Part shown: positions 8,739 to 16,238 of the stretch, piece by piece
Numbering within the stretch: the stretch's first letter is position 1
Layout of the letters: every line of letters starts with the position of its first letter
NCBI RefSeq assembly: GCF_028473605.1
Contig: NZ_CP097267.1
Location: 3,092,501-3,156,500, forward strand
Source: Acidovorax sp. NCPPB 3576
Lineage (GTDB): Bacteria > Pseudomonadota > Gammaproteobacteria > Burkholderiales > Burkholderiaceae_C
Reading direction: 5' to 3'
Length of the DNA: 64,000 bases
Notes under the pieces: model-generated
Told to the model about the DNA's origin: nothing
The model's input: only the letters and a program-made list of their open reading frames with translations
The model's database searches: none
Translations under genes and position numbers: made by a program

Positions 8739-9449
8739 ATGTCTCCTTGGAACGTATTCTTAAATTCTGTACGGGAAGCCGAGGCTAATCTTGGCAACCC
8801 TCCAGTGGTCTGGTATCGGGGCCAGTCGAATGCAGCATGGGGTTTAACTCCAAGCCTACATAGAACTCATGAATGGGTAAGAAAAGAAAGAATGCTATTT
8901 GAAGAGTTTAGCAACACTGCCGCAAGGCTTTTCGAAAAACGTGTTAGCGACTGGGAGACCCTATTTGATATGCAACATTATTGGATACCCACTCGTCTAT
9001 TAGATTGGACGACAGTTCTGGGTGTGGCAATTGCATTTATATTGCATAGCGATTACACCAATGATAATGACAGCTCTTTGTTTTTGCTTGACCCATCAAG
9101 TTTAAATCGAAGCAGTGGTAGAAATGAGATTTTACAATTACCAGAAGATAAAGCATTCGATTACAAGGCTATCTACTGGGAAAACAGACCCGTTGCTATT
9201 GAGAGGCCACTTGCCGTTCGCCCGGCGCACATAAGCGACAGATTGAGAGCTCAACAGGGAACTTTTACGATCCACGGAAATGATGCGCTAGGGTTTGAAA
9301 AAGTCAGCAGCAGCTACCAAAAAATTGTGTTGCCGAAGGATGCGAAGGCGGAAGCGAGGGAATTTTTGCGATGGGCAAACCTGAATGAGTACACCATCTA
9401 TCCCGACATTGTTGGGATGGCGGAACATATTAAGAGAAAAATTCTTTAA
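8739..9449 (+). CDS. FRG-domain protein
   Basis: 236 aa. The N-terminal FRG domain (named for its Phe-Arg-Gly motif) is recognisable from WYRGQS (residues 25-30; the Phe is a Tyr here), the LTPSLHR segment and QHYWIPTRLLDWT (79-91). FRG domains are widespread in mobile and defence-related genes; their biochemical activity is not firmly established. Codon use is AT-rich, unlike the chromosome around it. The YfbU-family gene begins eight bases after the stop, so the two are very likely co-transcribed. The ATG lies close to the domain start; a frame beginning at 8711 is not continuous with it. Possible roles are a toxin or abortive-infection component, which is inference. Confidence 0.82.
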   Translation: MSPWNVFLNSVREAEANLGNPPVVWYRGQSNAAWGLTPSLHRTHEWVRKERMLFEEFSNTAARLFEKRVSDWETLFDMQHYWIPTRLLDWTTVLGVAIAFILHSDYTNDNDSSLFLLDPSSLNRSSGRNEILQLPEDKAFDYKAIYWENRPVAIERPLAVRPAHISDRLRAQQGTFTIHGNDALGFEKVSSSYQKIVLPKDAKAEAREFLRWANLNEYTIYPDIVGMAEHIKRKIL

Positions 9450-9457
9450 AAGGTCAT

Positions 9458-9976
9458 ATGCAGCTAACCAAGAAGGAGCGGGTTTTTCTCGCCAATCAAT
9501 ATAAAATCCTTGCCGCACTTGATCCGGATTCAGCCGGCCATTATGAGGAGTTAATAGAGATTGTAGAGCGTGGCTATGAAATATTTTATTCCGCGATTGA
9601 CGAATGGTTCAGCGAAGAAATGACGGAGACTGATGGAAAATTTGTTCTCGAAATTCTTGATTTATATAGAGCGATAGAGGATGTCAAGAGAAAAACAAAG
9701 AACGCCGAACTGCTCTCTCACCCATTTGCGATTTTTCGCGGATTTGACGGAAATATTGAAACCAATGAAATGGCGTTCTGCCGTTTCCTAATTGGACGCC
9801 AAGGAAAATTTGAAGAGCAAAAACAATACATTTCCCACAATGACAATTTAAACAGTCATGCACCTATGAGTTGGAAGTATCACGCCATGCTGAATGAGGC
9901 CAATAAGCTCATAGATATTTGGCAAATGGATGCGAAAGATGCGATAAAAATTTTGAATGCCGAACGGCTGGTTTAA
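9458..9976 (+). CDS. YfbU family protein
   Basis: 172 aa, soluble and mostly helical. The opening LTKKERVFLANQYKILAALDPD and the GYEIFYSAIDEWF segment match the YfbU family, whose E. coli member is a 164-aa protein of unclear function. Conserved YfbU features visible here include NQYxIL near the N-terminus and the late FCRFLIGRQGKF segment. It starts eight bases after the FRG gene and ends 13 bases before the Tae4 gene, so it sits inside a compact AT-rich operon. Pairing with an FRG protein suggests a two-component module in which one protein may restrain the other; this is unproven. Confidence 0.8.
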   Translation: MQLTKKERVFLANQYKILAALDPDSAGHYEELIEIVERGYEIFYSAIDEWFSEEMTETDGKFVLEILDLYRAIEDVKRKTKNAELLSHPFAIFRGFDGNIETNEMAFCRFLIGRQGKFEEQKQYISHNDNLNSHAPMSWKYHAMLNEANKLIDIWQMDAKDAIKILNAERLV

Positions 9977-9989
9977 AAAGGTCAATTAA

Positions 9990-10478
9990 ATGCCGACATT
10001 TTCCCAGCTTTGGGCGAATCATCCGATTATCAATGGAGATGCACCTTTACTCGATAAAGGCGTGTATGCCAATCAATGTGCCATCAATGTTTCGGCAGCC
10101 CTCCTAAACTCTGGCGTGAGCATGAGATCATTTCGTGGCGCATGGTCTTGGCAGAAAAATAAGCCGAAGTACGCCATCCGGGCAGAGGAGCTTGCTAGTT
10201 GGCTTGCCAGTGGGGCAGCGCCTCTACCCGCAACGTTAACCAAATATAGTGATGAAGAAGTAAAAAACGTCTTTGATAAAATTGCAAATAAGCAGGGCAT
10301 CATATTTTTTAAGGACTACTATGGTCCAGGCATGTCTGGCGATCATATCGACTTTTATAACGGCAGTAGGCTCACGGAGCGAACCTCCTGGCTTCGCATT
10401 CATACCGGCATTTCGATTAGTGGCTTTTGGAGCGACTTTACAAAATCTAAAGCCGTGTGGCTTTGGGAGTTGCCATGA
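9990..10478 (+). CDS. Type VI secretion amidase effector Tae4 family
   Basis: 162 aa. The Tae4 signatures are clear: FSQLWANHP at the start, the nucleophile in NQCAINVSAALL (C30), the RAEELASWL helix, GIIFFKDY, and the catalytic histidine in DHIDFYNG (H119, with D121). Tae4 enzymes are DL-endopeptidases that cleave the murein stem peptide in the periplasm of a rival cell after T6SS delivery. There is no signal peptide, as expected for a T6SS cargo. No VgrG, Hcp or PAAR gene is adjacent, so this is an orphan effector locus. The stop overlaps the start of the next gene (ATGA), where an immunity protein would be expected. Confidence 0.88.
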   Translation: MPTFSQLWANHPIINGDAPLLDKGVYANQCAINVSAALLNSGVSMRSFRGAWSWQKNKPKYAIRAEELASWLASGAAPLPATLTKYSDEEVKNVFDKIANKQGIIFFKDYYGPGMSGDHIDFYNGSRLTERTSWLRIHTGISISGFWSDFTKSKAVWLWELP

Positions 10479-10690
10479 AGCGTTTTATTTATGCATTCTG
10501 CGGGGCACTTTGTGCAGGCGTTCTTTCCTTTTTATTGGTGAATGCCTTCTCACAATGGTATGGCCCTCGTTATATAAAATCCGATTCGGACATTAATTCC
10601 GCTTTTCTTTGGTCTTTGATCTTCATGGTATTTTGTTTAATTCTTGGAGCCCTATTTGGATATCGCCAAGGCCGTGCCCGCCGGGTTTGA
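10475..10690 (+). CDS. Small two-helix membrane protein, candidate Tae4 immunity
   Basis: 71 aa with two membrane helices (about 4-24 and 43-63). A polar loop of about 18 residues (FSQWYGPRYIKSDSDIN) lies between them, and the tail is basic (RQGRARRV). The positive residues at both ends predict that both termini are cytoplasmic and the loop periplasmic. Its ATG overlaps the Tae4 stop, the usual position of an immunity gene. It does not look like Tai4, the known partner, which is a larger exported periplasmic protein with a cleavable signal peptide. It may be an unrelated immunity type or just a co-transcribed membrane peptide. Confidence 0.7.
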   Translation: MKRFIYAFCGALCAGVLSFLLVNAFSQWYGPRYIKSDSDINSAFLWSLIFMVFCLILGALFGYRQGRARRV

Positions 10691-11056
10691 GTGCGGGGTT
10701 GTTTCAAGATCTGCCATTCAAACTATCGGCGATGGCATTCAATGGAGTCTCGCAAAACCCGATCCCAGCCACTCTGCACCCTTATCAATCAACGAGTTAC
10801 GGTGCTCGAACTTGCAAATTCGGAGGTTTTGAGAGGTTCCCCGAAGTTATGCCCACTCTCTGTGGGCCGTTCTGTGGACAACCCCAGGGACAACCCGCCG
10901 GATCGGCGCAGGCAGTGGCTTGCAGCCCGGTGCCTGCATTTTGGGCAGTGGCGGCCGGGCGCGGCCGGCGCCTTTCCGGGGTGCGGCTATAGTGCGCGGC
11001 CTGCGCGGCCCCTGCGTCCCGCCTTCATTGCATCCCCTCCCCCGCTCCGATCCCCA
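10691..11056. other. Right edge of island and promoter region of nuclease gene
   Basis: About 365 bases with no gene. It holds the right copy of the direct repeat (10761-10839). After this the sequence returns to high GC and contains TATAGT at 10988-10993, a plausible -10 element about 64 bases before the GTG of the nuclease gene. Nothing else is recognisable. Confidence 0.6.
10761..10839 (+). repeat. Right direct repeat flanking AT-rich island
   Basis: Partner of 8354-8432 in the same orientation, offset by 2407 bases, 66 of 79 positions identical. It lies 70 bases after the last island gene. Confidence 0.75.
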
Positions 11057-11485
11057 GTGCCCATCGCCACCCTGCTCTGCCTGGTCGTCGCCGTCAGCGA
11101 CGGCGACACCCTCACCGCCCGCTGCGGCGACCGCCGCCCGATCCAGGTGCGCCTGGCCGCCATCGACGCACCCGAGCGCCGGCAAGCCTTCGGCCCCCCG
11201 TCCCGCCAGAACCTCGCCCGCCTGTGCCTGCGACAGAAAGCCACGCTGCAGACCGTGGCCCGCGATGCCTACGGACGCACCGTGGCGCATGTGCGCTGCG
11301 GCCAGGGCGATGCGGCCACGGCCCAGGTGCGCGCCGGGCTCGCCTGGGTGTACACGCCGCGCGCTGCCGCCTACCCGCAGTTGGCGGCGCTGCAGCGCCA
11401 GGCCCAGGCCAGCCACACCGGGCTGTGGTCGCAAAAGCGCCCGCGCGCGCCCTGGGACTACCGGCGACAGCACCCGCGCGGATAA
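11057..11485 (+). CDS. Thermonuclease (SNase-like) family protein
   Basis: 142 aa. The staphylococcal-nuclease fold is shown by VSDGDTLTARC, the IDAPERRQAFGPPSRQNL segment with the calcium and catalytic Asp/Glu/Arg positions, DAYGRTVAHV (second catalytic Arg), and the closing HTGLWS. The family hydrolyses DNA and RNA, usually outside the cytoplasm. The start is a GTG; it leaves only a short hydrophobic leader (PIATLLCLVVAVS), which may be a trimmed signal peptide. No better ATG exists in frame, so the start is uncertain. Confidence 0.8.
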   Translation: MPIATLLCLVVAVSDGDTLTARCGDRRPIQVRLAAIDAPERRQAFGPPSRQNLARLCLRQKATLQTVARDAYGRTVAHVRCGQGDAATAQVRAGLAWVYTPRAAAYPQLAALQRQAQASHTGLWSQKRPRAPWDYRRQHPRG

Positions 11486-11600
11486 ACCGGTAGCATGCGG
11501 CGCTGACTTTCCCACCGTTGGAGCCGCCTGCCGCGTCCGCCCGTCCGTTCGACCGCTGGCCGGGCAAGCTCCGGACAGCCACCCTCCAGCCCCCAGCGCC

Positions 11601-12899
11601 GTGCCCGACCTTCCCACCGCCTCCCCCGCTCCCCCCGTTCCCGCCGTTCCCGCCATTCCCGCCACCGAAAGCGTGTACCGGCACCGAGGCTTCCTGGCCT
11701 TTCTGATCGCCCGCCTGGTGGCCGTGTTCGCCACCCAGGTGCAGGCGGTGGTCGTCGCCTGGCAGGTGTACGACCTCACGCGCGAGCCCATCGCCCTGGC
11801 CTACGTGGGCCTGGCGCAGTTCCTGCCCATGCTGTGCCTGCTGCTGCCGGCCGGCGACCTGATCGACCGGGCGAGCCGCAGGCACATCCTGGCCGCGAGC
11901 TGGTCGGTGGGCGCGGTGTGCAGCGCCCTGCTGTGGTGGCTGTCGGGGCACGGCACGGCGGGCGTGGCGGGCATCTATGCGGCGCTGGTGCTGTTCGGCT
12001 GCTCGCGGGCGTTCTCGGGACCGGCGCTGCAAAGCCTGCTGCCGCAGATCGTGCCGCGCGCCCAGCTGGCGCAGGCCATGGCCACCAACAGCATGCTGAT
12101 GCGCCTGGCCAGCATCACCGGCCCGCTGATCGGCGGGTTGCTGTATGCCACCGGCGGCGCCTCGCTCACCTACCCCGTGTGCTGCGCGGGCTTCGCGCTG
12201 GGCGCGCTGCTGCTGTCGCGCGTGACGGTGGCGTATGCCGCGCCGCCCTCGCCGACGCAGGGCCGCATGTGGGACCGCTTCGGCGCGGGCATCCACTTCA
12301 TCCGCACGCGCCCGATCATCCTGGGCACGATCTCGCTGGACCTGTTCGCCGTGCTGCTGGGCGGCGTGGTGGCGCTGCTGCCCATCTACGCGCACGAGGT
12401 GCTGCACGTGGGACCGCAGGGCCTGGGCGCGCTGCGCAGCGCCATCGCCATCGGCGAGGTGGGCGCGGGGCTCTTCCTGACGCTGCGGCCCTTCAACCGC
12501 CATGTGGGGCGGCGCATGTTCATCGCCGTGGCGATCTTCGGCGCGGCCAACCTGGTGTTCTCGCTGTCGCACTGGTTCCTGCTGTCGTTCCTGGCCTTGA
12601 TGGTGGCCGGCGCGGCCGACATGGTGAGCGTGTACATCCGCGGCGCGCTGGTGCAGTTTTCCACGCCCGATGCCATGCGCGGGCGGGTGAACGCGGTCAA
12701 CATGCTGTTCATCGGCTCGTCCAACGAGCTGGGCGAGTTCCGCGCCGGCACCAGCGCCGCCTGGCTGGGGGCCGTGCCGGCCGCGGTGGCAGGCGGGCTG
12801 TGCACCCTGGCGGTGGTAGGCGCCTGGACGCTCCTGTTCAAGCCCCTGCGCGAGGTGGACCGCTTCGAGGAAGCGAGCGAGGAACGCCAACGCCGCTGA
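11601..12899 (+). CDS. MFS transporter, EntS-like
   Basis: 432 aa with about 12 membrane helices beginning near residue 30 after a Pro/Ala-rich tail. The cytoplasmic loop GDLIDRASRRHILAAS is the family motif between helices 2 and 3, and MRGRVNAVNMLFIGSSNELGEF in the second half is typical of the EntS-type (enterobactin exporter) branch. The likely role is efflux of a small molecule or drug; the substrate is unknown. The start is a GTG at the beginning of the tail; an upstream extension is open but has no start signal. It follows the nuclease gene by 115 bases. Confidence 0.83.
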   Translation: MPDLPTASPAPPVPAVPAIPATESVYRHRGFLAFLIARLVAVFATQVQAVVVAWQVYDLTREPIALAYVGLAQFLPMLCLLLPAGDLIDRASRRHILAASWSVGAVCSALLWWLSGHGTAGVAGIYAALVLFGCSRAFSGPALQSLLPQIVPRAQLAQAMATNSMLMRLASITGPLIGGLLYATGGASLTYPVCCAGFALGALLLSRVTVAYAAPPSPTQGRMWDRFGAGIHFIRTRPIILGTISLDLFAVLLGGVVALLPIYAHEVLHVGPQGLGALRSAIAIGEVGAGLFLTLRPFNRHVGRRMFIAVAIFGAANLVFSLSHWFLLSFLALMVAGAADMVSVYIRGALVQFSTPDAMRGRVNAVNMLFIGSSNELGEFRAGTSAAWLGAVPAAVAGGLCTLAVVGAWTLLFKPLREVDRFEEASEERQRR

Positions 12900-12954
12900 C
12901 ACGGCGGATCCAGGCGGTTGACAGCGGTTACCAAAAAGTCCGCGGCCCGTCCAT

Positions 12955-12985
12955 TTGCTCATATTTTTATAGCAACATGCCCTAG
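12955..12985 (+). repeat. Intergenic hairpin repeat, copy 3
   Basis: TTTGCT-N-ATA...TATAGCAA hairpin followed by ATGCCCTAGTA and GCGGGCGGTTTTGG. Same arrangement as copy 1. It lies in the gap after the MFS gene. Confidence 0.7.
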
Positions 12986-13036
12986 TACCTATTGCGCTGC
13001 GGGCGGTTTTGGCTTCAAGTTTTTTGTGGCCGCTGC

Positions 13037-13052
13037 GGATACATCTGTATCC
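13037..13052. promoter_or_regulatory. Perfect palindrome upstream of DUF1800/DUF1501 operon
   Basis: GGATACATCTGTATCC, seven-base perfect arms around a TC centre, lies 85 bases before the DUF1800 gene. Its size and position fit a dimeric repressor site, but I cannot name the regulator. Confidence 0.4.
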
Positions 13053-13136
13053 CGGGCGTAAAACCCCGGCGGCCCCCCTTGCCGCGCCGGGCGCTGCGCT
13101 GCACCATGGGCACCGTTTTCCCCATGGAGCCCTGCC

Positions 13137-14723
13137 ATGACCCCCTTGCCCTCCGCTTCGACCGCCCTGCCACTCACCCGCAGGCACTGGCTGGGATGGA
13201 CCGCCTTGTCGCTCGCCGCCACCAGCGGCGGCGCCTGGGCCGCCGGCAGTCCGGGGGGCGCGCCACCCGGGCTGGACGACGCCGGCAGCGTGCGCCTGCT
13301 GGACCGCCTTTCGTGGGGGGCCACGGCCGCATCGCAGCAGGCGCTGGCCGAAGCCGGCACGGCGGGCTACCTGGCCGCGCAATTGCGTTCCGCTCCCGCG
13401 GCACTGCCGCCCGAGGCACAGGCCCAGATCAACGCCATGGCCATCACCCGCACCCCCATGGAAGTGCTGGCCATCGACATGCAGGGCCGCCAGCAGGCCA
13501 TCAAGGACCTGCCCGACGAGGATGCGCGCAAGGCCGCGCAGGAGACCTACCAGCGCGACATGCGGGCCCTGCAGCGCGAGGCCGAGCGCCGCTTCGTGCT
13601 GCGGGCCGTGTACTCGCCCGCACAGCTGCAGGAGAAGATGACCTGGTTCTGGATGAACCACTTCAGCGTCTTCGCCGGCAAGGCCGACATCCGCGCCATG
13701 GTGGGCGACTACGAGGACCGCGCCATCCGCCCGCATGCGCTGGGGCGCTTTCGGGACTTGCTCGGCGCCACCGTGCGCCACCCGGCCATGCTGCGCTACC
13801 TGGACAACGCGCAGAACGCCGCCAACCGCATCAACGAAAACTACGCCCGCGAGCTGATGGAGCTGCACACCCTGGGAGTGGATGGCGGCTATAGCCAGCG
13901 CGACGTGCAGGAGATGGCGCGCGTGCTCACCGGCCACGGCGTGTCGCTGCGCCCGCTGGGCGAGCCGCCCCCCAAACTGAAAGCCGAGTGGACGCGCCAG
14001 TACGTGCGCCACGGCCTGTACGAGTTCCATCCCCAGCGCCACGACTGGGGCCCCAAGGAGCTGCTGGGCCAGCCGCTGCAGGGCCAGGGCATGGCCGAGC
14101 TGGACGAGGCGCTCGACCGCCTGGCCCGGGCACCGGCCACGGCGCGCTTCGTGTCGCGCAAGCTCGCCATCTACCTGGTGGGCGACGCGCCGCCGCCCGC
14201 GCTGCTGGAGGCCATGGCCGAGTCGTTCACCCGCAGCGACGGCCACATTGCCGCCGTGCTGCAGACGCTGTTCGCCAGCGCGCCGTTCCAGGCCTCGCTG
14301 GGCAAGCGGCTGCGCGACCCGGTGCAGTACGTGATGGCCGGGCTGCGCATGGGCTACGCCGACCGCGTGCTGGCCAACCCCGACCCGGCCCTGTCGTGGC
14401 TGCAGCGCCTGGCCGAGCCGCTGTATGGCCGCGCCACGCCCGACGGCTACCCGCTGGATTCGGCCGCCTGGACCAGCTCGGGCCAGATGGCCGTGCGGTT
14501 CGAGGTGGCGCGCGCGCTGGCCGGCGCGGGCGCCGCCGGGCTCTACCGGCCCGAGGGCGCGCCGCCCCCGCGCGTGGTGCCTCCCGCGCTGGCCCAGAGC
14601 GCCTACTACCGCGCGCTGGAGCCGCAACTGGCCCCCGCCACCCGCGTGGCGCTGGCGCGCGCGGCCTCGCCGCTGGAATGGAACACGTTCCTGCTCAGCG
14701 CGCCGGAGTTCATGTACGCCTGA
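13137..14723 (+). CDS. DUF1800 family exported protein
   Basis: 528 aa. The N-terminus is a twin-arginine signal (TRRHWLGWTALSLAAT, cleavage near AWA). The DUF1800 domain is recognised from LLDRLSWGAT, EKMTWFWMNHFSVF, the RENYARELMELHTLG-type segment (here NENYARELMELHTLGVDGGYSQ) and DVQEMARVLTG. These proteins are exported folded and are almost always paired with a DUF1501 protein, as here; their biochemical role is not established. The start is supported by its place in front of the Tat signal. The next gene begins 86 bases downstream. Confidence 0.9.
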   Translation: MTPLPSASTALPLTRRHWLGWTALSLAATSGGAWAAGSPGGAPPGLDDAGSVRLLDRLSWGATAASQQALAEAGTAGYLAAQLRSAPAALPPEAQAQINAMAITRTPMEVLAIDMQGRQQAIKDLPDEDARKAAQETYQRDMRALQREAERRFVLRAVYSPAQLQEKMTWFWMNHFSVFAGKADIRAMVGDYEDRAIRPHALGRFRDLLGATVRHPAMLRYLDNAQNAANRINENYARELMELHTLGVDGGYSQRDVQEMARVLTGHGVSLRPLGEPPPKLKAEWTRQYVRHGLYEFHPQRHDWGPKELLGQPLQGQGMAELDEALDRLARAPATARFVSRKLAIYLVGDAPPPALLEAMAESFTRSDGHIAAVLQTLFASAPFQASLGKRLRDPVQYVMAGLRMGYADRVLANPDPALSWLQRLAEPLYGRATPDGYPLDSAAWTSSGQMAVRFEVARALAGAGAAGLYRPEGAPPPRVVPPALAQSAYYRALEPQLAPATRVALARAASPLEWNTFLLSAPEFMYA

Positions 14724-14809
14724 GCGGCATGGCCGCGCCGCGCGGCCTGCCACCAGGCTTTCCCCAGAACGGTTCCCGCACGGAAATTCCATTGCTGAAA
14801 GGCAGCGCC

Positions 14810-16078
14810 ATGACGCACTTCTTCACACCCCGCCGCTCCAGCGCTTCAGGCACCGGCCCGGCCCCCACCCGCCGCCAAGCCCTGCAGGCCCTGGCCGCGC
14901 TCGCCACGCCGGGCGTGCTGCAGGCCAGCCTCGCGGCCACCCCGCAGGCGGTGGATGCACGCTTTTTACTCGTCTTCCTGCGCGGCGGCTACGACTGCGC
15001 CAGCCTGCTGGTGCCCACCTCCAGCAGCTACTACTACGAGACGCGGCCCAACATCGCCATCGCCCGGCCGGGCGAGGCCGGCGGTGCCCTGCCGCTCACG
15101 GCCGACTGGGGCCTGCACCCGGCGCTGGCCGGCTCGCTGATGCCGCTGTACCAAAAGAACCAGGTGGCCTTCGTTCCGTTTTCGGGCACCGAAGACCTCA
15201 CGCGCAGCCACTTCGACACGCAGGACAGCATCGAGCTGGGCCAGCCCGTGGGCGGCCGGCACGATTACCGCTCGGGCTTTCTCAACCGCCTGGCCACCGA
15301 GCTGGGCGCGCAGCCGCGCTGGCACGACCACCTGTCGCCCATGGCCTTCACCGACACGCTGCCGCTGGTGCTGCGCGGCGGCTACGACGTGCCCAACACC
15401 GCCCTGGGCGCCGCGGGCGCGGCCAAGCCCGGCATCGACGACCGGCAGGCCGGCCTGATCGCCTCGATGTACGGCGGCACGCCGCTGGCCGCTGCGGTGG
15501 CCGAGGGCTTCCAGACGCGCGACGAGGTGGCGCGCACCATGCAGGGCGAGATGGACGCGGCCAGCCGCAACGCCCTGAGCACCAAGGGCTTCGAAGGCAC
15601 GGCGCGCCGCATGGCCCGGCTGATGCAGTCGCGCTACAACCTGGGGTTCGTGGACGTGGGCGGGTGGGACACGCACGTGGGCCAGGGCAACGCCACGGGC
15701 GCGCTGGCCAACCGCTTCGACGAACTGGGCCGGGGCCTGGCGGCCTTCGCCGACGAGATGGGGCCGGCGTGGAACCGCACCACGGTCGTCGTGGTCAGTG
15801 AGTTCGGCCGCACCTTCCGCGAGAACGGCAACCGCGGCACCGACCACGGCCACGGCAGCGTGATGTGGGTGCTGGGCGGCGGCGTATCGGGCGGGCGCAT
15901 CGCGGGCGAGCAGCAGGCGCTGACGGCCACCACGCTGTTCCAGAACCGCGACTACCCGGTGCTGAACGACTACCGCGCCGTGCTGGGCGGCCTGTTCGCC
16001 CGCACCTACGGACTGTCGCCCGCGGCCCTGGCCCGCGTGTTCCCGCAGACCCGGCCGAAGGATTTGAAGCTGGTGTGA
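14810..16078 (+). CDS. DUF1501 family exported protein
   Basis: 422 aa with a Tat-type signal (TRRQALQALAALATPGVL, cleavage near LAA). DUF1501 belongs to the alkaline-phosphatase-like (sulfatase) fold group. The diagnostic segments are LVFLRGGYDCASLLVP, GGWDTHVGQG, VVVSEFGRTFRENG and GTDHGHGSVMWVLGGGV. It probably acts in the periplasm together with the DUF1800 protein encoded just upstream; together they are often called a Tat-exported secretion or surface-assembly pair, but the substrate is unknown. GAAAGG precedes the ATG at ribosome-binding distance. Confidence 0.9.
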   Translation: MTHFFTPRRSSASGTGPAPTRRQALQALAALATPGVLQASLAATPQAVDARFLLVFLRGGYDCASLLVPTSSSYYYETRPNIAIARPGEAGGALPLTADWGLHPALAGSLMPLYQKNQVAFVPFSGTEDLTRSHFDTQDSIELGQPVGGRHDYRSGFLNRLATELGAQPRWHDHLSPMAFTDTLPLVLRGGYDVPNTALGAAGAAKPGIDDRQAGLIASMYGGTPLAAAVAEGFQTRDEVARTMQGEMDAASRNALSTKGFEGTARRMARLMQSRYNLGFVDVGGWDTHVGQGNATGALANRFDELGRGLAAFADEMGPAWNRTTVVVVSEFGRTFRENGNRGTDHGHGSVMWVLGGGVSGGRIAGEQQALTATTLFQNRDYPVLNDYRAVLGGLFARTYGLSPAALARVFPQTRPKDLKLV

Positions 16079-16109
16079 GCGCAGGCGGAAGCTGATGGTT
16101 GGGACCGGC

Positions 16110-16171
16110 TTCGCATTTCCAGCCCTTGCATCGCAAAGCGCACGTGCACCGGCTTGCACAGTTCCTAGAAT
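16110..16171 (+). promoter_or_regulatory. hrp-type promoter: imperfect PIP box and -10
   Basis: TTCGC (16110-16114), 15 bases, then ATCGC (16130-16134): a plant-inducible-promoter box with one mismatch from TTCGB-N15-TTCGB. After exactly 31 bases comes TAGAAT (16166-16171), fitting the YANNNT -10 rule for HrpX-controlled promoters (30-32 bases). Transcription would begin near 16178, so the Fic gene cannot start at the earlier in-frame ATG at 16095. Confidence 0.65.
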
Positions 16172-16238
16172 TTTCCATCGGCCATCCAGTGCCGCTGGCC
16201 TGCATGGCTGCGGCATGGCTCCACTTCAATGGAAAAAC

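Noticed and set aside
11112-14792. Very long minus-strand open frame (about 1226 codons) opposite the MFS and DUF1800 genes
   Set aside because: It has no family features, is rich in Ala, Arg, Gly and His as expected of an antisense frame in high-GC DNA, and lies opposite three well-supported genes.
16095-16238. In-frame 5' extension of the Fic gene beginning at the ATG at 16095
   Set aside because: The PIP box and -10 lie inside this stretch, so it would be untranscribed from the predicted promoter; it also lacks a ribosome-binding site.
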